Shown: piece after piece, positions 42,396 through 54,027 of the stretch | How positions within the stretch are numbered: the stretch's first letter is position 1 | How the letters are laid out: each line of letters begins with the position of its first letter | DNA from: Hydrangea macrophylla | Lineage: Eukaryota > Streptophyta > Magnoliopsida > Cornales > Hydrangeaceae | Direction of reading: 5' to 3' | Length of the DNA stretch: 64,000 nucleotides | Assembly: GCA_033977485.1 (NCBI GenBank) | Contig: CM066991.1 | Location: forward strand, 126,127,999-126,191,998 | Program-made: the position numbers and the translations under genes | Notes under the pieces: generated by a model | Told to the model about the DNA's origin: nothing | The model's database searches: none | The model's input: the letters and a program-made list of their open reading frames with translations, nothing else

Positions 42396-44580
42396 TCAGT
42401 CTTCCTCTTCTTCGTCCTCTGTCGGACCGCCCGGAGTGTATGTCGGCGACGGCCTCCTCCTGCCACCTCTGCATCTTGGACCAGTCCTCGATGAGCCGGC
42501 CCCGCCTCCACGATACTGCACACACAAGAAAATGAAGGCAATCAGTAGAGAAAATAACAAAAAGAAAGAAAAGTACAAAAACAGAGTCGAGTCAGAGACT
42601 TACCAAGGACGCCATCTGATTGGCGGCAAATTGCCGCATACCATCCATCTGTCAAAATAAAAATCCAGGGTTAGAACCTTGTAACTTTAAGAAAGTGCAA
42701 AATTAGAGACATACCCGGTGGTCTCGTGTAAGGACCAGGGACCGTAGGCTAGCCGCCAAGGCGTGACCCTCCTCGGCATAACTCCAAGGAACGTTGAGGA
42801 CGCCCGCTGGCTGAGTAGGGTACCCACATGTGACTCGCGGCACCTCCATCATTTGGGGAGTGCCATCAGCGCCTAGAACATTGACAGTCCAATCCCAAGG
42901 AGGAATAGGGTCGGGAGCCTGAGGAGCCTGTCTCCTGTACATCTCACGAAGCTAAAGGCACAGAATAAGTTAGGAAAAGATAAATCCAAAAACATGGACA
43001 ATGAATATAAACAAAAAAATACAAAAAGAACTCACCTCCAGGAGTGGGAAGTTAGGCATCAGGAAACGGCCACGGTAAGCCTCATAACTGGTCTCAGACA
43101 GAAAATGGTCCCAAACATCGGTGCCAGCTAAAGCCGCCAGCAGAGCATCTCCAGAAAGGTCACTAGCATCCATCACAGGAGGATCATGAGGGACGCGATA
43201 CTGGGAACCACCAACCACCTGCCGAGATACCCGCTCGCCAAGAAACCACTGCCTGCACTCAGTACTCTCCAGCAGAAGGCGGCAAGAGGTAAGAGATTTA
43301 ACCGCTTGTATCTCCTCAGTAGCGGTATAAGCGACGCCCTCCCAAGGCGTCCAATCAACACTAGAGGCTGTCAACCCAGTCAAGAAGTTCCGAAGCAAAA
43401 CAATCCGATGGGCCCCGCTCTTCACCCCAACAACGTCCCTCCGCCATCTCAAGCCTCGTGGGAATAGAGGCACAGGAGCCATACCATCCTCATCCTCGCC
43501 TGACTCGTCCGCCGGGGAAGGAGCCAACATCTTCAAGTATTCAAAACTCCAAAGCTGCACGGACAAAGGAGAAATCAGAACAAGTATGGAGATCAAAGAG
43601 ATGGAAAATAAAGGAAGAAATAATCCGTACCTCCCAAGCTCGCCAGAATCCCCCAGTAGATTTAACATCACCCCGAGAGACCTCCCCCATATGCTTGTAG
43701 AGATGAGCCAGGGCAGCACCGCCCCAGTTGTAGGAGGGGATCTCACCAATGGTCGCCAGGCAAGAAAGTAGCCTCAAGCTCACTCGGTCGTTCCTTGTCG
43801 CAAAGATTGAGCACCCGAGGACATACAGAAGATAAACCCTCAAAAGCTGGGAGTTGTTCAGATTGTGATTACCTCTGCCATAGGCCCGGTAAAGCCAGCC
43901 GCAAGGAAACCAATGCCTCTCCAGGTTAGGGGGAACAGCCCCAATCAGCATCTCCACCGCCTCCGGGTCGATCTCGTAAAAGTAATCCAGAATCAGGCGC
44001 TTCCCGCCGACCCTCAAGCCTGTAATCATGGAGAAGTCAAAGGGCGTCATTGTCATCTCTCCGAACGGAAGGTGGAAAGTATTGGTGGTATCCCACCACC
44101 TCTCAGCCAGGGCATAGAAATGGGCCAAATCATTGCTGCTTTTCGAAACCAGACGGACGAAGCCTCCGAACCCGGCATCATCAACCATCCTCTTAACAGT
44201 GGGCGAAAGCTGTGTATACCACAAGAAGGCGTGGGCAAGGCTACCATGGCCTTTCAAGGCCACTTCCGGCACCTGCACACAACAAAAACAACAAAAATGC
44301 ACAAAATCACTATTCACGGCCCGAGAGCAAAATTTCACAAAAATCAACATTTGAGCACAAATCGGGTTCCTAACAATTTCTAGGTGCACACTACGGCTCA
44401 CAAAACTAGCGCAATACATGAAAGTGGTCCTAAGATGTCGAAAGTTTCACATACCAAGCTCGCTAGAGCCGCGGCCGAAAGATGGCGTTGGGGGTCCCGT
44501 AGAATCAAGTCCGGGGTTTGCATTTCAGCCTTCATCCGTCCCTTGGCCTTCTTAGAAGGTCTCCTTGAGCTCGAAGCCAT
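42396..44580 (-). CDS. antisense spliced gene for a plant-mobile-domain (PMD) protein, six coding exons, 562 aa
   Basis: Coding exons: 44455-44580, 43631-44272, 43036-43554, 42715-42951, 42604-42648, 42396-42515. Their lengths (126, 642, 519, 237, 45, 120) are all multiples of three and every intron is phase 0 with GT..AG and good consensus (GTATGT, GTACGG, GTGAGT, GTATGT, GTAAGT). The protein starts MASSSRRPSKKAKGRMK, a basic stretch. The PMD spans about residues 60-290: YALAERWWDTTNTFHLPFGE, MTMTPFDFSMITGLRVGGKR, RVYLLYVLGCSIF, YNWGGAALAHLYKHMG, then FWRAWE joined across an intron to LWSFEYLKML. The C-terminus is Gly/Arg-rich and ends in an acidic PTEDEEEED tail. PMD proteins of the MAIN/MAIL type act in silencing and genome stability in plants, and PMDs are also known as cargo of transposons. 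Here the gene is antisense inside a Tat element. No stop or frameshift is seen. Confidence 0.85.
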
Positions 44581-44584
44581 GGAT

Positions 44585-44684
44585 CTACAAGAAAAAATGG
44601 AAGTCACATTCAAACTTTCTTCTTAAAAATTTGGGCAAACCAAAACACCAATCAAAAATCCGACTACGGGGAAAGATTACTCAC
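44585..44684 (-). other. putative 5' UTR intron of the antisense PMD gene
   Basis: On the - strand a donor GTGAGT follows 'gctcaa' and the acceptor is 'ttttttcttgtag', seven bases before the ATG. About 100 bp. It supports a spliced antisense transcript starting further right. Confidence 0.5.
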
Positions 44685-44802
44685 TTGAGCACGCACAAGC
44701 TGCGTTTTGGTGAATTTTGGCTTCAAAAACACCTCAAAATGGCCAAAAATGAGCTTGGAGAGCTCAAAAACCCGCAATATAAGAAGATGAAGTCCGGCTA
44801 CC

Positions 44803-44865
44803 CAGTGCCGCCGCGGCACTAGCCAACTGCCGCCGCGGCAGTGGCCCAGTGCCGCCGCGGCACTG
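44803..44865. repeat. GC-rich triple hairpin upstream of the antisense gene
   Basis: The same three-unit block as in the LTRs (29647-29709), here on the opposite strand, 220-285 bp upstream of the PMD start codon. Relative to the antisense gene it has the same orientation as the LTR copy has to the LTR transcript, including the 'gagcag' left border. Confidence 0.9.
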
Positions 44866-45129
44866 CTCCCCGTGGGCCCCGCGTCGCTCCGTTTTGCTCC
44901 GTTTCGCCCCGTTTTGGCCCGTTTTGGCCTTTTTTAGCCCGTTTTTGGCCCCGATCAGCCCTGATGGCCCGTTCCAGTCAAGATTTATGAGGTTTTACCC
45001 CAAGCAGACTAAAAGTTGTCAGAACTACCTCCAGCAGGTAAAAACTGGGAAAAATCGGCTCCCGAAGACCCGAATCGGTCGTTTCAGGACAACCGTCGCA
45101 AGATTCGATCAGATGCGAGAATTCCTGTA
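44866..45129. other. non-coding spacer
   Basis: It begins with 'cgctccgttttgctccgtttcgcccc' type GC/T repeats (44880-44950), possible promoter-proximal sequence of the antisense gene. No coding similarity. Confidence 0.45.
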
Positions 45130-45720
45130 ACGGATCCTGATTTCTAGCCAAGGCACCAAATAAACAAGAAAAGAGATTCCCCGAGAACCCTGCATCATCC
45201 TCCGAGGACAACAGCAGACAGATACCAGCTCCCGGAGGCCCTGACCGGCTCTCTCGGATTGAGCGCCGAAAGATTTGATCAACCGTGAGAAGTTCAGAGA
45301 TGGATCCTGGTTCCCGATCAAGAAAAGAGATTCCCCGAGAACCCTGCATCATCCTCCGAGGACAACAGCAGACAGATACCAGCTCCCAGAGGCCCTGACA
45401 GGCTCTCTTGGATTGAGCCCCAAAAGAGATTCCCCGTGAACCCTGCATCATCCTCCGAGGACAAAAGCAGACAGATACCAGCTCCCAGAGGCCCTGACAG
45501 GCTCTCTTGGATTGAGCACCAAAAAGAGATTCCCCGTGAACCCTGCATCATCCTCCGAGGACAAAAGCAGACAGATACCAGCTCCCAGAGGCCCTGACAG
45601 GCTCTCTTGGATTGAGCCCCAAAAGAGATTCCCCGTGAACCCTGCATCATCCTCCGAGGACAAAAGCAGACAGATACCGGCTCCCAGAGACCCCGGCAAG
45701 CCCGAAAGATTCGATCAAAA
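45130..45720. repeat. about 100-bp tandem repeats
   Basis: Five copies of a unit with 'gagattccccg', 'gaaccctgcatcatcctcc' and 'agcagacagataccagctcc', at 45173, 45327, 45426, 45526 and 45625. The last three intervals are 99-100 bp and the first is 154. The most recent copies are nearly identical. The array is upstream of the antisense gene. Confidence 0.9.
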
Positions 45721-46487
45721 GGAGATCCTAGAAGGTATCGCTTCATCCCCAGCAGATTCAAATTAATCCTCAGCAGGTTTATTACACCGTCAGTTAGTCC
45801 ATTGTCGACTCGTCATCTCAATGCAAACATCGTCGGTCCATCGCTCTCATCACACCGTCGGTGCCTCCATGTTCATCACAGGACGTCCCAGGATTTCACA
45901 TTCGTCCCGTAACTTCTATGTCAGTCTCTTAATTTCCGGAGCCCCTGTGTCCGTCGGTTATTTGCCAAAAGACGTCTTCGATCATAGTCCTCTGAGACCC
46001 CACACCCAATTACATTCGCTCGCAAAGCGTACTTCCAGAAGTTTGCCCCTATAACCCGGAGTCTTCTAGACTTCAACGCCCTTATCTGAGTCACCCACCA
46101 CGTCACAATCACAAACACTAGCACAACACTAGCCCACTCGGAGTGGCACACCCCTTGGCACCTGCTCATTCTAGGATCGGAGAACTAGGCATGATAGGAC
46201 TCATGTATGAGATCATATCGCATCCACACATTGTATATCATCCTCATATAGCATAGCATCCGCCTGATTGTTGTGTATGTGCATATGTGATTTATCCCTT
46301 TTGTGTCCTGAACTACGTCCTGGTCTGATTCCCCTTGGGATACGTAGGCAGCTCACGCGAAGCACGACCAGCATCATCCTTCCATCTTTTGCAACGCTGT
46401 TTGTCCTAAATCTATAGCCTCCAAAAAGTCCTGTCTCTTCAAAACTTTGGCACTCGCTTGCGACATGCGTTGCCTCGCAAGTTCCTG
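45721..46487. other. non-coding 3' region of inner Tat
   Basis: Short T- and C-rich repeats 'gtcggt/cgtccg' and the conserved GGGATACGTAGGCAGC block near 46337. No frame of note. Confidence 0.5.
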
Positions 46488-46503
46488 CCAAAGAGGGGCA
46501 AAC
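46488..46503 (+). other. inner Tat polypurine tract
   Basis: CAAAGAGGGGCAAAC ends one base before or at the 3' LTR start. It is nearly the same as the outer element's tract. Confidence 0.88.
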
Positions 46504-49500
46504 TGTAGACACCCCATTTTGTCGGCTATCAGATTTAGGAGACCCATAGCTTGGTGGATCACAATGATCGTAAAAGATTCAAAAGGACTCTCGGAAGTCA
46601 GCTCTATCTCTCAGAATGCTCAGAATGACCTTGAAAATCCGAAAATTCCCAGATTTGGTCCCAAAGTTCTGAAAACATACTACGTCGTAAGAAAAGTGAT
46701 AAAATGAGTTTTTAAATAAAACCGGAAGAAATCGTCAGCTCCCAGAGACCCCCGGAAGTCCCGGAAGTTCCCCGAAAGTCCCCGTTGACCGGTTTGACCA
46801 AGGTTTGACCAGGTTTGACCAAGTTTGACCGAAATCGTCCGAATTCACCAAAATCATTTTAAATCACGGGAAAAGTGTTAAAACAAGTTCCAAAAAGAAA
46901 ATCGAGCGAAAACACCAGCTCCCGGGAACTCCCGGAGGTTTCTAGAACTTCCCGGGAATCCCAGGTTTGACCAGTTTGACCAGAATTTGACTTTGGAACC
47001 GGGGTGCCGAAACAATTCTCAAATATTTTTCATGGATACTAGAGGTCAATAGCTTTCCAACGGTATATCACAACCTCAATTTGGAGTTCATACGCATTTT
47101 CTGTGAATTTCGGACGAAATAGGGCCTTTTCGCGAATACCGGAACATCAGGGGGCCTAAACAGCATTATCCAGACGAAGGGAGGAGCAGTGCCGCCGCGG
47201 CACTGGCCCACTGCCGCCGCGGCAGTGGCCCAGTGCCGCCGCGGCACTCTCCCCCAGAACAGTGAGTTTTTGTAATTATTTTTGTGGTCCCATTTTGATT
47301 AATTAAAAGCCAAAACGACATAGTTTTATGATTTCAGATGTTTGGAGCCAATGGGAACACTTTTAAAACCCCAAAACCACCCCAAGTTGGCCTATATAAA
47401 CACCCCATTACTCCTCATTTTAGGGGAGTCAAATGCAAGTTTAGAGAAAGTTTGGGAGAGAAAGTGTAGAGATAAGGTTAGAGTGGAGAGAAAAGAAGCT
47501 TTCTTCTTTGATTTTTCAAAACAAAAGTGAGTTTCTAACTTTGTTTTTACTTCATTACTTCCATTTACTTCAACATTCAATACTCCCAACCACCATTTTA
47601 GTGAGCATTCAAGAGTGTGGAAGCTTCTTCCATGTCTAGTGTCATTACATATGAGTGATACACCAATCTACAAGTCTCATGCTTCATGAATATCATCTAT
47701 TGATCATCATCTATTTGCTTGTTTATTTATTGTTTATCTCTTCTTACCCCATTTCTTTTTGTTTTCTTTTATTTACTTATTAGTTCATCATCATCTAAGT
47801 GATGACATGAAGTTTGGGGTGAGTGAATCCTTATGGATAGTAGCTCTTGACCTCAAAAACATGTTTGATAGATGATGATCATAACCTCAATACTTCCAAG
47901 GTATTCTTGGAATGTATTGAAGTTATGTTAAAAAATAGAATAAATCTCTCCAACAATCTTGGAGATTCTTAATGATGAGTTTGGTGTTAGTATTCTAAGT
48001 GGTCATAATCCTTATTGAGTGTTGGAAATATGTTTTCAAAACATCTATTTCAAAACCCCCTCTCAATCCCTCTCATTTGATTTCAAGAAATAAAACTTTG
48101 TTTTCTTCAATATCTCTAAAACAATGACCCAAAACAGTGAGCTGTTCAGATTCAAAGATTTGTTTTGAATTAAATACTCAAGTTATGATGATGAAACCAC
48201 TTGGAAAACCCTCCTAATACATCATAGTTTGTCCCTAATTTTTCCCATCAATTATAGAAATATGAGAGTATTTGTTTTGGATGTGAGAAGTTCACATTCA
48301 TAATCTGCCTCTGTTCTCACAGAATGTTCACCCAACTTCTTGCACTTATTCTGGACATTTTCATCACTGTACATATACCTTTTCTATTTTTTTTATAAAA
48401 CTTGGGTGTCTTAGGAAACTTTTGGTATATAATGGGTCATCATAAACCTTTTCTTTGATTTATGCAAAATCATACAAAATCAGTCAACAGTGCAGCTTTT
48501 GTTTCTGAGTCATGTGTATATTCTGATTTTTTTCTTTTAATCTGTGATAGCTATTGATGTTTGGATTTTTGGGTTATTTTTTAGACACAATAAGAATGAT
48601 CTCAGATTTTTCTCACATTTTTCTAGGCACGTTTGACCTCCCATTATAATGTTGCAAAGTGCCATATGCAGTCTGTCCACTATTCACAGCAAGCACATTT
48701 CAACTTTTATTCTTTGATTTGATGCTCATATGCATTCCAAATTAGCTCACATCTTAGGAAGTAGTTCATACTACATTTGTATATATCCCATGTTGATTTA
48801 ATCCATTCATTCATGCACATTTTAGACTTCTAAGTCATTTTAGAAATCCATGAACACAAAACACACTACAACCTTTGCACATTTTTAGGTTCATACAATA
48901 CATTCATGCAAGATTTGGGGTTTTTGTAACTCTTAATCCAAGAAGATTATAAGGAATGAACTTGATCACACGTTCGTGCTTCCCCTCGATCTAATCATCC
49001 TTTCTCATCCGTCCCGGGGATTGAGAGATCTTCTTTTCTCAAAAAATAACATGCATCATTCTAGTTTGCTAAGCATATTTTGATTTCTTTAATTAATTGC
49101 TTCAAGAACAATTCATGTCCCCTTTAGATTAGGAAAACTTGATTAATTGATATATGATTAGACGATTTTTTTTCTAGGTTTATTTGTGTGATTTTCACTT
49201 TACATTGTATGATATTTGACTTAGATTTTATGAATGATATCTTATCTTTTGATTTTCAATTTCAAGATTCTTATGTGATGTAATATACTATCATAGTATT
49301 AATTGCTGAACCAAACCTAGTATAAGATGATTATTTGGATGCTAATTGAGGCCCGTCGAAAGACGGGGCGAGTAGAGGGTGTTTTAGTCGCGACAAAGGC
49401 TCCTTCCTCTCTCGTACCAAAACCCCGAACCAAGTTCTTTGGTTATGAAGGGCCGGTGCCCTTATCCGCTTGGGTGAGTCAAAATTAGGTTTCTTGGTTC

Positions 49501-49622
49501 CTTAAAGACCAAGTGGCGACTCTGTATCTGTTTTCAACAGACCTTTCGTTTTCTTTCCTTGATTCAATTCCTTTTCAAAACAATCTCGAATGAGAGAAGT
49601 GGTCCGAAGCCCGGTATCCACA
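46504..49622 (+). repeat. inner Tat 3' LTR, 3.12 kb
   Basis: Partner of 28964-32083. The differences I see are T/C in 'aaaattgagcg', A/C in 'atagatttcc', T/C in 'cagatgaagg', one T fewer in a T-run, A/C in 'tatgaaaaat', C/A in 'tttggctttt' and C/T in 'cgaacgag'. Confidence 0.95.
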
Positions 49623-49627
49623 CTACG

Positions 49628-52600
49628 TATCTTCTATCAGAGAATCAAATCGTGCGTAGTTCGTACGAACCTAGGTAGATGGTGGGAGACGGTGTAGTCG
49701 AGAAGTGCATAGTCGCGTAATCTCGAACTTTACCCAGGAATGTAGTAAAGTGATGGTATGGTCGAGCCTTTAGAGGCCTACGTATCTCCTATCAGAGAAT
49801 CAAATCGTGCGTAGTTCGTACTATGATAGAATAAGAGTGATGAAAAGTGTGAGACGAGAGAGCAAAATGCCACCCCGGGGCGTGATTGCTGTGTGTGAGA
49901 TAGCAAAATGCCACGTGGGGCGTGATCGCTGTGAAATAAGAGAGCAAAATGCCGCGTCGTGGCGTGATTTCTGTGAAGTTATAGAGTGGCAAAATGCAAT
50001 TCGCGTGATTGCCTTGAATATAATAGACGAGAATAGCAAAGTCCGAAACGGGTAATTGCCGTGGAGATAAGGTCTAATAGAATGCGATGCGCGTGACTGT
50101 TGAAGATATGAAAGAGCAAAAAGCCGAGTAAGGCATGATTGCTGTAAAGAATTTGAGATAAGAGAAGCAAAATGCCACATGGGGCGTGATTGCTGTGAAG
50201 AGTGATGAAATTAGGGAAATGCGGTATGCGTGATCGCCGTGAAAAGGTGGGGATAGCAAAATGCGACGCGCGTGATTGCTATAGAGTGCGGGAGGGTAAG
50301 AGAAATACCTGATGCTTGATGCCGATGTAAGTTGGATACCGTTTGAGGGACTTATACCTGATGGTAGGTGATATGAACAGGACGCCACTTGACGGACTCA
50401 CTCCTGATATTGAATGATAGACGATGGCGTGAATAGTATGCCCCTTGACGGACTCACTTTTGATTCTGATGACTGATTGAGATGCCACTTGACGACCTTA
50501 CTTGTTTGTTGAAGTTATGAACGAGATGCCCCTTGACGGGTTCATTCCCGGTTCTGATGATGAATTCTGATGCCGAGTAGTGAATAGGATGCCGCTGGAG
50601 GGTCTTATACCTGATTCCGGAAGTGAATAGTGGACAAGACGCCGCTGGGGGTCTTATACTTGATGCTGATTTTGATTATGGATTCTGATGATGAGTAAAC
50701 AGGATGCCGCTTGAGGGTCTCATACCTGATTCCTGATTTGAGCATGAACGGTTAGACCTGAGCGAGGGATAGATTTCTTGACAATCTACCGAGGAGAAGA
50801 CCGGTTTGATATGTGGATCCGAGCAAATGGATCAATGTGAAGTTGGCGAGTCTGAGCAAGGGTTGATATCGTAGCTCAGTTAGTGGTGGTCTTTTGGGCT
50901 ATTTGAGAGGATTGTCGAAACCAGTTGCCCCAGTTATAAAAGTATGCATTATCTGCTATGCTGAAAGATATGAATGGATTTTGAAAGTCGTGTCATGCTG
51001 AGCATACATATTTACAAGAGTATGATGCATGAATCTATCATCTGTGAAAGAATGTTCATGAGTTAGTGGATATTGAATGTCTTATCGCCTGTTGAGTACT
51101 AGAAGACAGAGTATTTGACTGTGTGGGCTCAGTGCCCCAGTGATCATCCTTCAGAAGGACCCAGTTTTTTTCAGTATTCGATTTCTCTCGAGCTCTCATT
51201 CTCTCTGAAACCATTTTTACCTTCGGCGCCCTCACGGGTTTTCACCGAATCCGGTTATATGATTGGTGCACTTCAGTGTATCTTGCGATTTGAAAGTATG
51301 TGGCACTCCCGTCGTTTGGAATGTTGCAAGTATGTGATTTAGTGAACCCAACAAGGCCTGTGTCAATCAAAGTGGACTTTACTGGGTTGGAACATAGGTC
51401 AGGGTCATGGGTTGAGAAATGAAAGGGTCACATGAAGGCTCAAAGTATATTTTAAAAAGTCGGTTGAGATTCCTGAGATCACCTTATGCCCTGCTTTTTT
51501 CTTCTCTTGATTTTGCTCTTTTCCTTTTTGTTTTTGTTCTTGTATTCGTCCCAATCTAGTATGGGGTACGTTATTGCCGAGTAAAGCATGTACTGGGGAG
51601 AACTGCCCTAGTTTGAAGTATGTACCCGAGTCAGATCGTATCTTTTGTGGATTTGCTCCAGCTTTGCATCGAGTTCTATTTTGTTTGTTTTCTCTTTCTT
51701 TTTCCTTTTGGCATTGCCCCAGTATAGGGGATGATCCTCAGGGGTTTAAGTTTGAAAAGAAATCATCGTATGGCTCAAGTGGGCTAACGAGGGAAAGTAG
51801 TGTATAGATAGCTGAAATGATTGCCTCTAATCCTTTTGACACAAGTCGAGTCGGGTTCAAAGATCACATATATGCAACATTGAAGTTAGAGATCCTGAGA
51901 ATGAGTATTTACTTTCCTGACCAGGATTGAGGGGCCCCATATGGGCCAGCAGTGATCGTGATGACCTCTTTTGCTGAGATGTGGGAGGCAAAGATTGCCC
52001 TAGTCTATGTATGTCATGATCCTGAGAGTGGACCAAGGACTGTTCTTGAATGCCCATCGGTTGTCTGCTCCGTTCTTGTGTCCTCAGATGACATTAAGTT
52101 GTCATAGAGAAGTATGCTTTTGTCACCTGATTCTTGTTAAGATGTGAGCATCGTCAGAGGATGAAATGGCCGATTTGTGAACTTGAGTCGTTTCTCGGCA
52201 TGACCTTGTGTTGATCGTACTTTCATGTAGGATCGAACATAGCTTTGTTACGTCCAGAAGTCTAGTACAATGTCTAATTCGTATTCAACAAGTAGTAAGA
52301 CAGTCATATCCAACATACTCATGAGATTTAAGGAATAAGAGTAGATAACAGTTATTGAATGATGCAAAGAATGCGTTTTGTTTTTGTTTTTCGTTTGAAA
52401 GTATGCGCTTATGCAAAGCAGACAAAGCATAAATTCAATAGTATGGAGAAATTGCCCCTGTATGGCAGATGATGAGGAGTAATGTTTCAAGACAGTGGGC
52501 CGAGTATTGGGTCTCTTACGAGAGTCTTCTCGGGCATGGACAGAGCTTGTAGATGTATATAGGTAGAAGTAGGCCTATTGGTTCAGCGGCTTGAAGGTTC

Positions 52601-54006
52601 GAACAATCGCGAATGCGCTGGTACTGCTCGGATTTGACCTCCGCGGATTTTGTCATCTGCCCTGCTCAGGCTAAATGTTTGGATTTGGAAGTTGGATTTG
52701 AAAATCAGAGATGTTTGACTGGTTGTCCATTCAGACTTTCTCAATCTGTGGAGAAGTCGGTGATGCCGGGAGTAGGCTGAGCGTGTAGAAGCTTCCCATG
52801 TTGACCTCTATCAAAAATGTACCTGCAACGGAGGTCAGAAGAAGTAGAGGTAGACATAAAGTTAGTAAGCCGCTTCAAAGAAAAGAAACGGGGATTCTTC
52901 TTCCAGTGACTCGTTAGAGATGAGAGAGTACTGCCTCAGTATAATGTGTATTCCCAAGGTATGAGATGCATCTGGATAGCCTTTCGGCGTCACCAAATGT
53001 CTTTGAAAAGTGGATTTGTCCTTGGGGAGTTTTATTTGTGTTTTTGAAAGGTGAGAATGAGCTTTGAAAAAGTCTGGCAGCCTTCCGGCGCCGTTTATGA
53101 GTTTTTTTTTTTTTTTTTTAAGTTTATCCAACCCTGGTCTATATACAGGTGCCAGGGGAAGATAAAGAAGAATCGGGTAGCCTTCCGGCGCCGTTTTATG
53201 AATTTGAGAGAGTGTATCCATCCTTTTTAAAATGTAAGGATATGATGAGTAAGGATGCGCAGCCTTTCGGTGCCGTTTTGAGTTTGAAAAGGTTTTTTTT
53301 TTTTTTCCTTGTTTGTAAAAGCACAGGGGGAAGACAGAGAAGGATCTGGTGGCTCCTCGGCTCCGTTTATTGTTTTTAAAACGTTTTCCGTCCCCAGTTT
53401 ATATATGGGGAGGATGGAAAAGAATTGGACAGCCTAACGGCGCCGTATTATGTTTTTTTGAAAAGTTTTTCCGCCCTTGGTTTATATAAGGGGATGATAG
53501 AAAAGAATAGGATAGCCTATCGGCACCGTTTCGTATTTTTGAAAAGTTTTGAATGCACACGTGCAGAATGTGACTATGTGGAGAGGTTGACATCTAATGT
53601 AGACTTATTTAGGTCTGGTTCCCGAACCTTCAAACCTCCGGTGCCGTAACACCTTCTCAGATTGGTGGTTTCGAGCGGAGGAACTTTCGGTGCTGGTACC
53701 GACGGTACTACCGCAACGGCCATGCCACTTACTGATCCTCCTATCTAATCTTAAAAGGTTTCAATTTCAAAAATGGGTTATGTCATGCTTGATGCAAGTG
53801 TGTAGTGTTTATAGCGGTAAAGTACGACATTGGCCTTGTAGTTTCAGTATGTCATTGGCCTTGTAGTTTCTTTTATGAGTCGCAGGTACATGTGCAAACA
53901 AGTTTATAACCTACAAAAGTATTATAGAAGTATAGAGTCATTAGTAAAATAAATGCCCCTTTAGAATGAAAACCACCAAAGTGACGGCCTGAGTCCTCTT
54001 AAGATA
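49628..54006. other. outer Tat internal region (right part), non-coding and repeat-rich
   Basis: Contains three degenerate arrays. At 49855-50285, about 45-bp units have 'gcaaaatgcc' and 'gcgtgatt'. At 50385-50730, units have 'gatgccacttgacgg' and 'cttatacctgat'. At 53070-53560, units have 'agcctt.cggcgccgtttt' followed by T-runs. A duplicated block with CTACGTATCT and 'atcaaatcgtgcgtagttcg' is at 49628-49665 and 49780-49822. I find no gag, pol or other protein similarity in any frame, and the rest (50750-53060) shows nothing I recognise. Confidence 0.65.
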
Positions 54007-54025
54007 GTCCCCAGCAGAGTCGCCA
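54007..54025 (-). other. outer Tat primer-binding site (tRNA-Arg type)
   Basis: On the - strand TGGCGACTCTGCTGGGGAC lies two bases after the 5' LTR. It is a textbook Ogre/Tat primer site and confirms the - orientation. Confidence 0.9.
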
Positions 54026-54027
54026 GC

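Larger units (their letters stand above)
28964..49622 (+). mobile_element. inner Tat-lineage Ty3/gypsy retrotransposon, 20.7 kb, nearly intact
   Basis: LTRs 28964-32083 and 46504-49622 (3120 and 3119 bp) differ at about six bases and one T-run length by eye. CTACG is duplicated on both sides (28959-28963, 49623-49627). In order: 5' LTR, tRNA-Arg-type primer site, 1.5 kb leader with a 51-bp minisatellite, gag-pro-RT-RH frame, amber codon, second RNase H plus integrase, conserved repeats, two antisense genes, a tandem-repeat zone, polypurine tract, 3' LTR. The second RNase H after the first, the Arg-tRNA primer and the very long LTRs place it in the Tat (Tat/Ogre) lineage. Sequence similarity between its LTRs indicates a recent insertion. 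Confidence 0.95.

Noticed and set aside
43173..44383. Several + strand frames opposite the antisense PMD gene (up to 172 codons)
   Set aside because: Shadow frames of the PMD exons; they cross its splice sites and have no domain.
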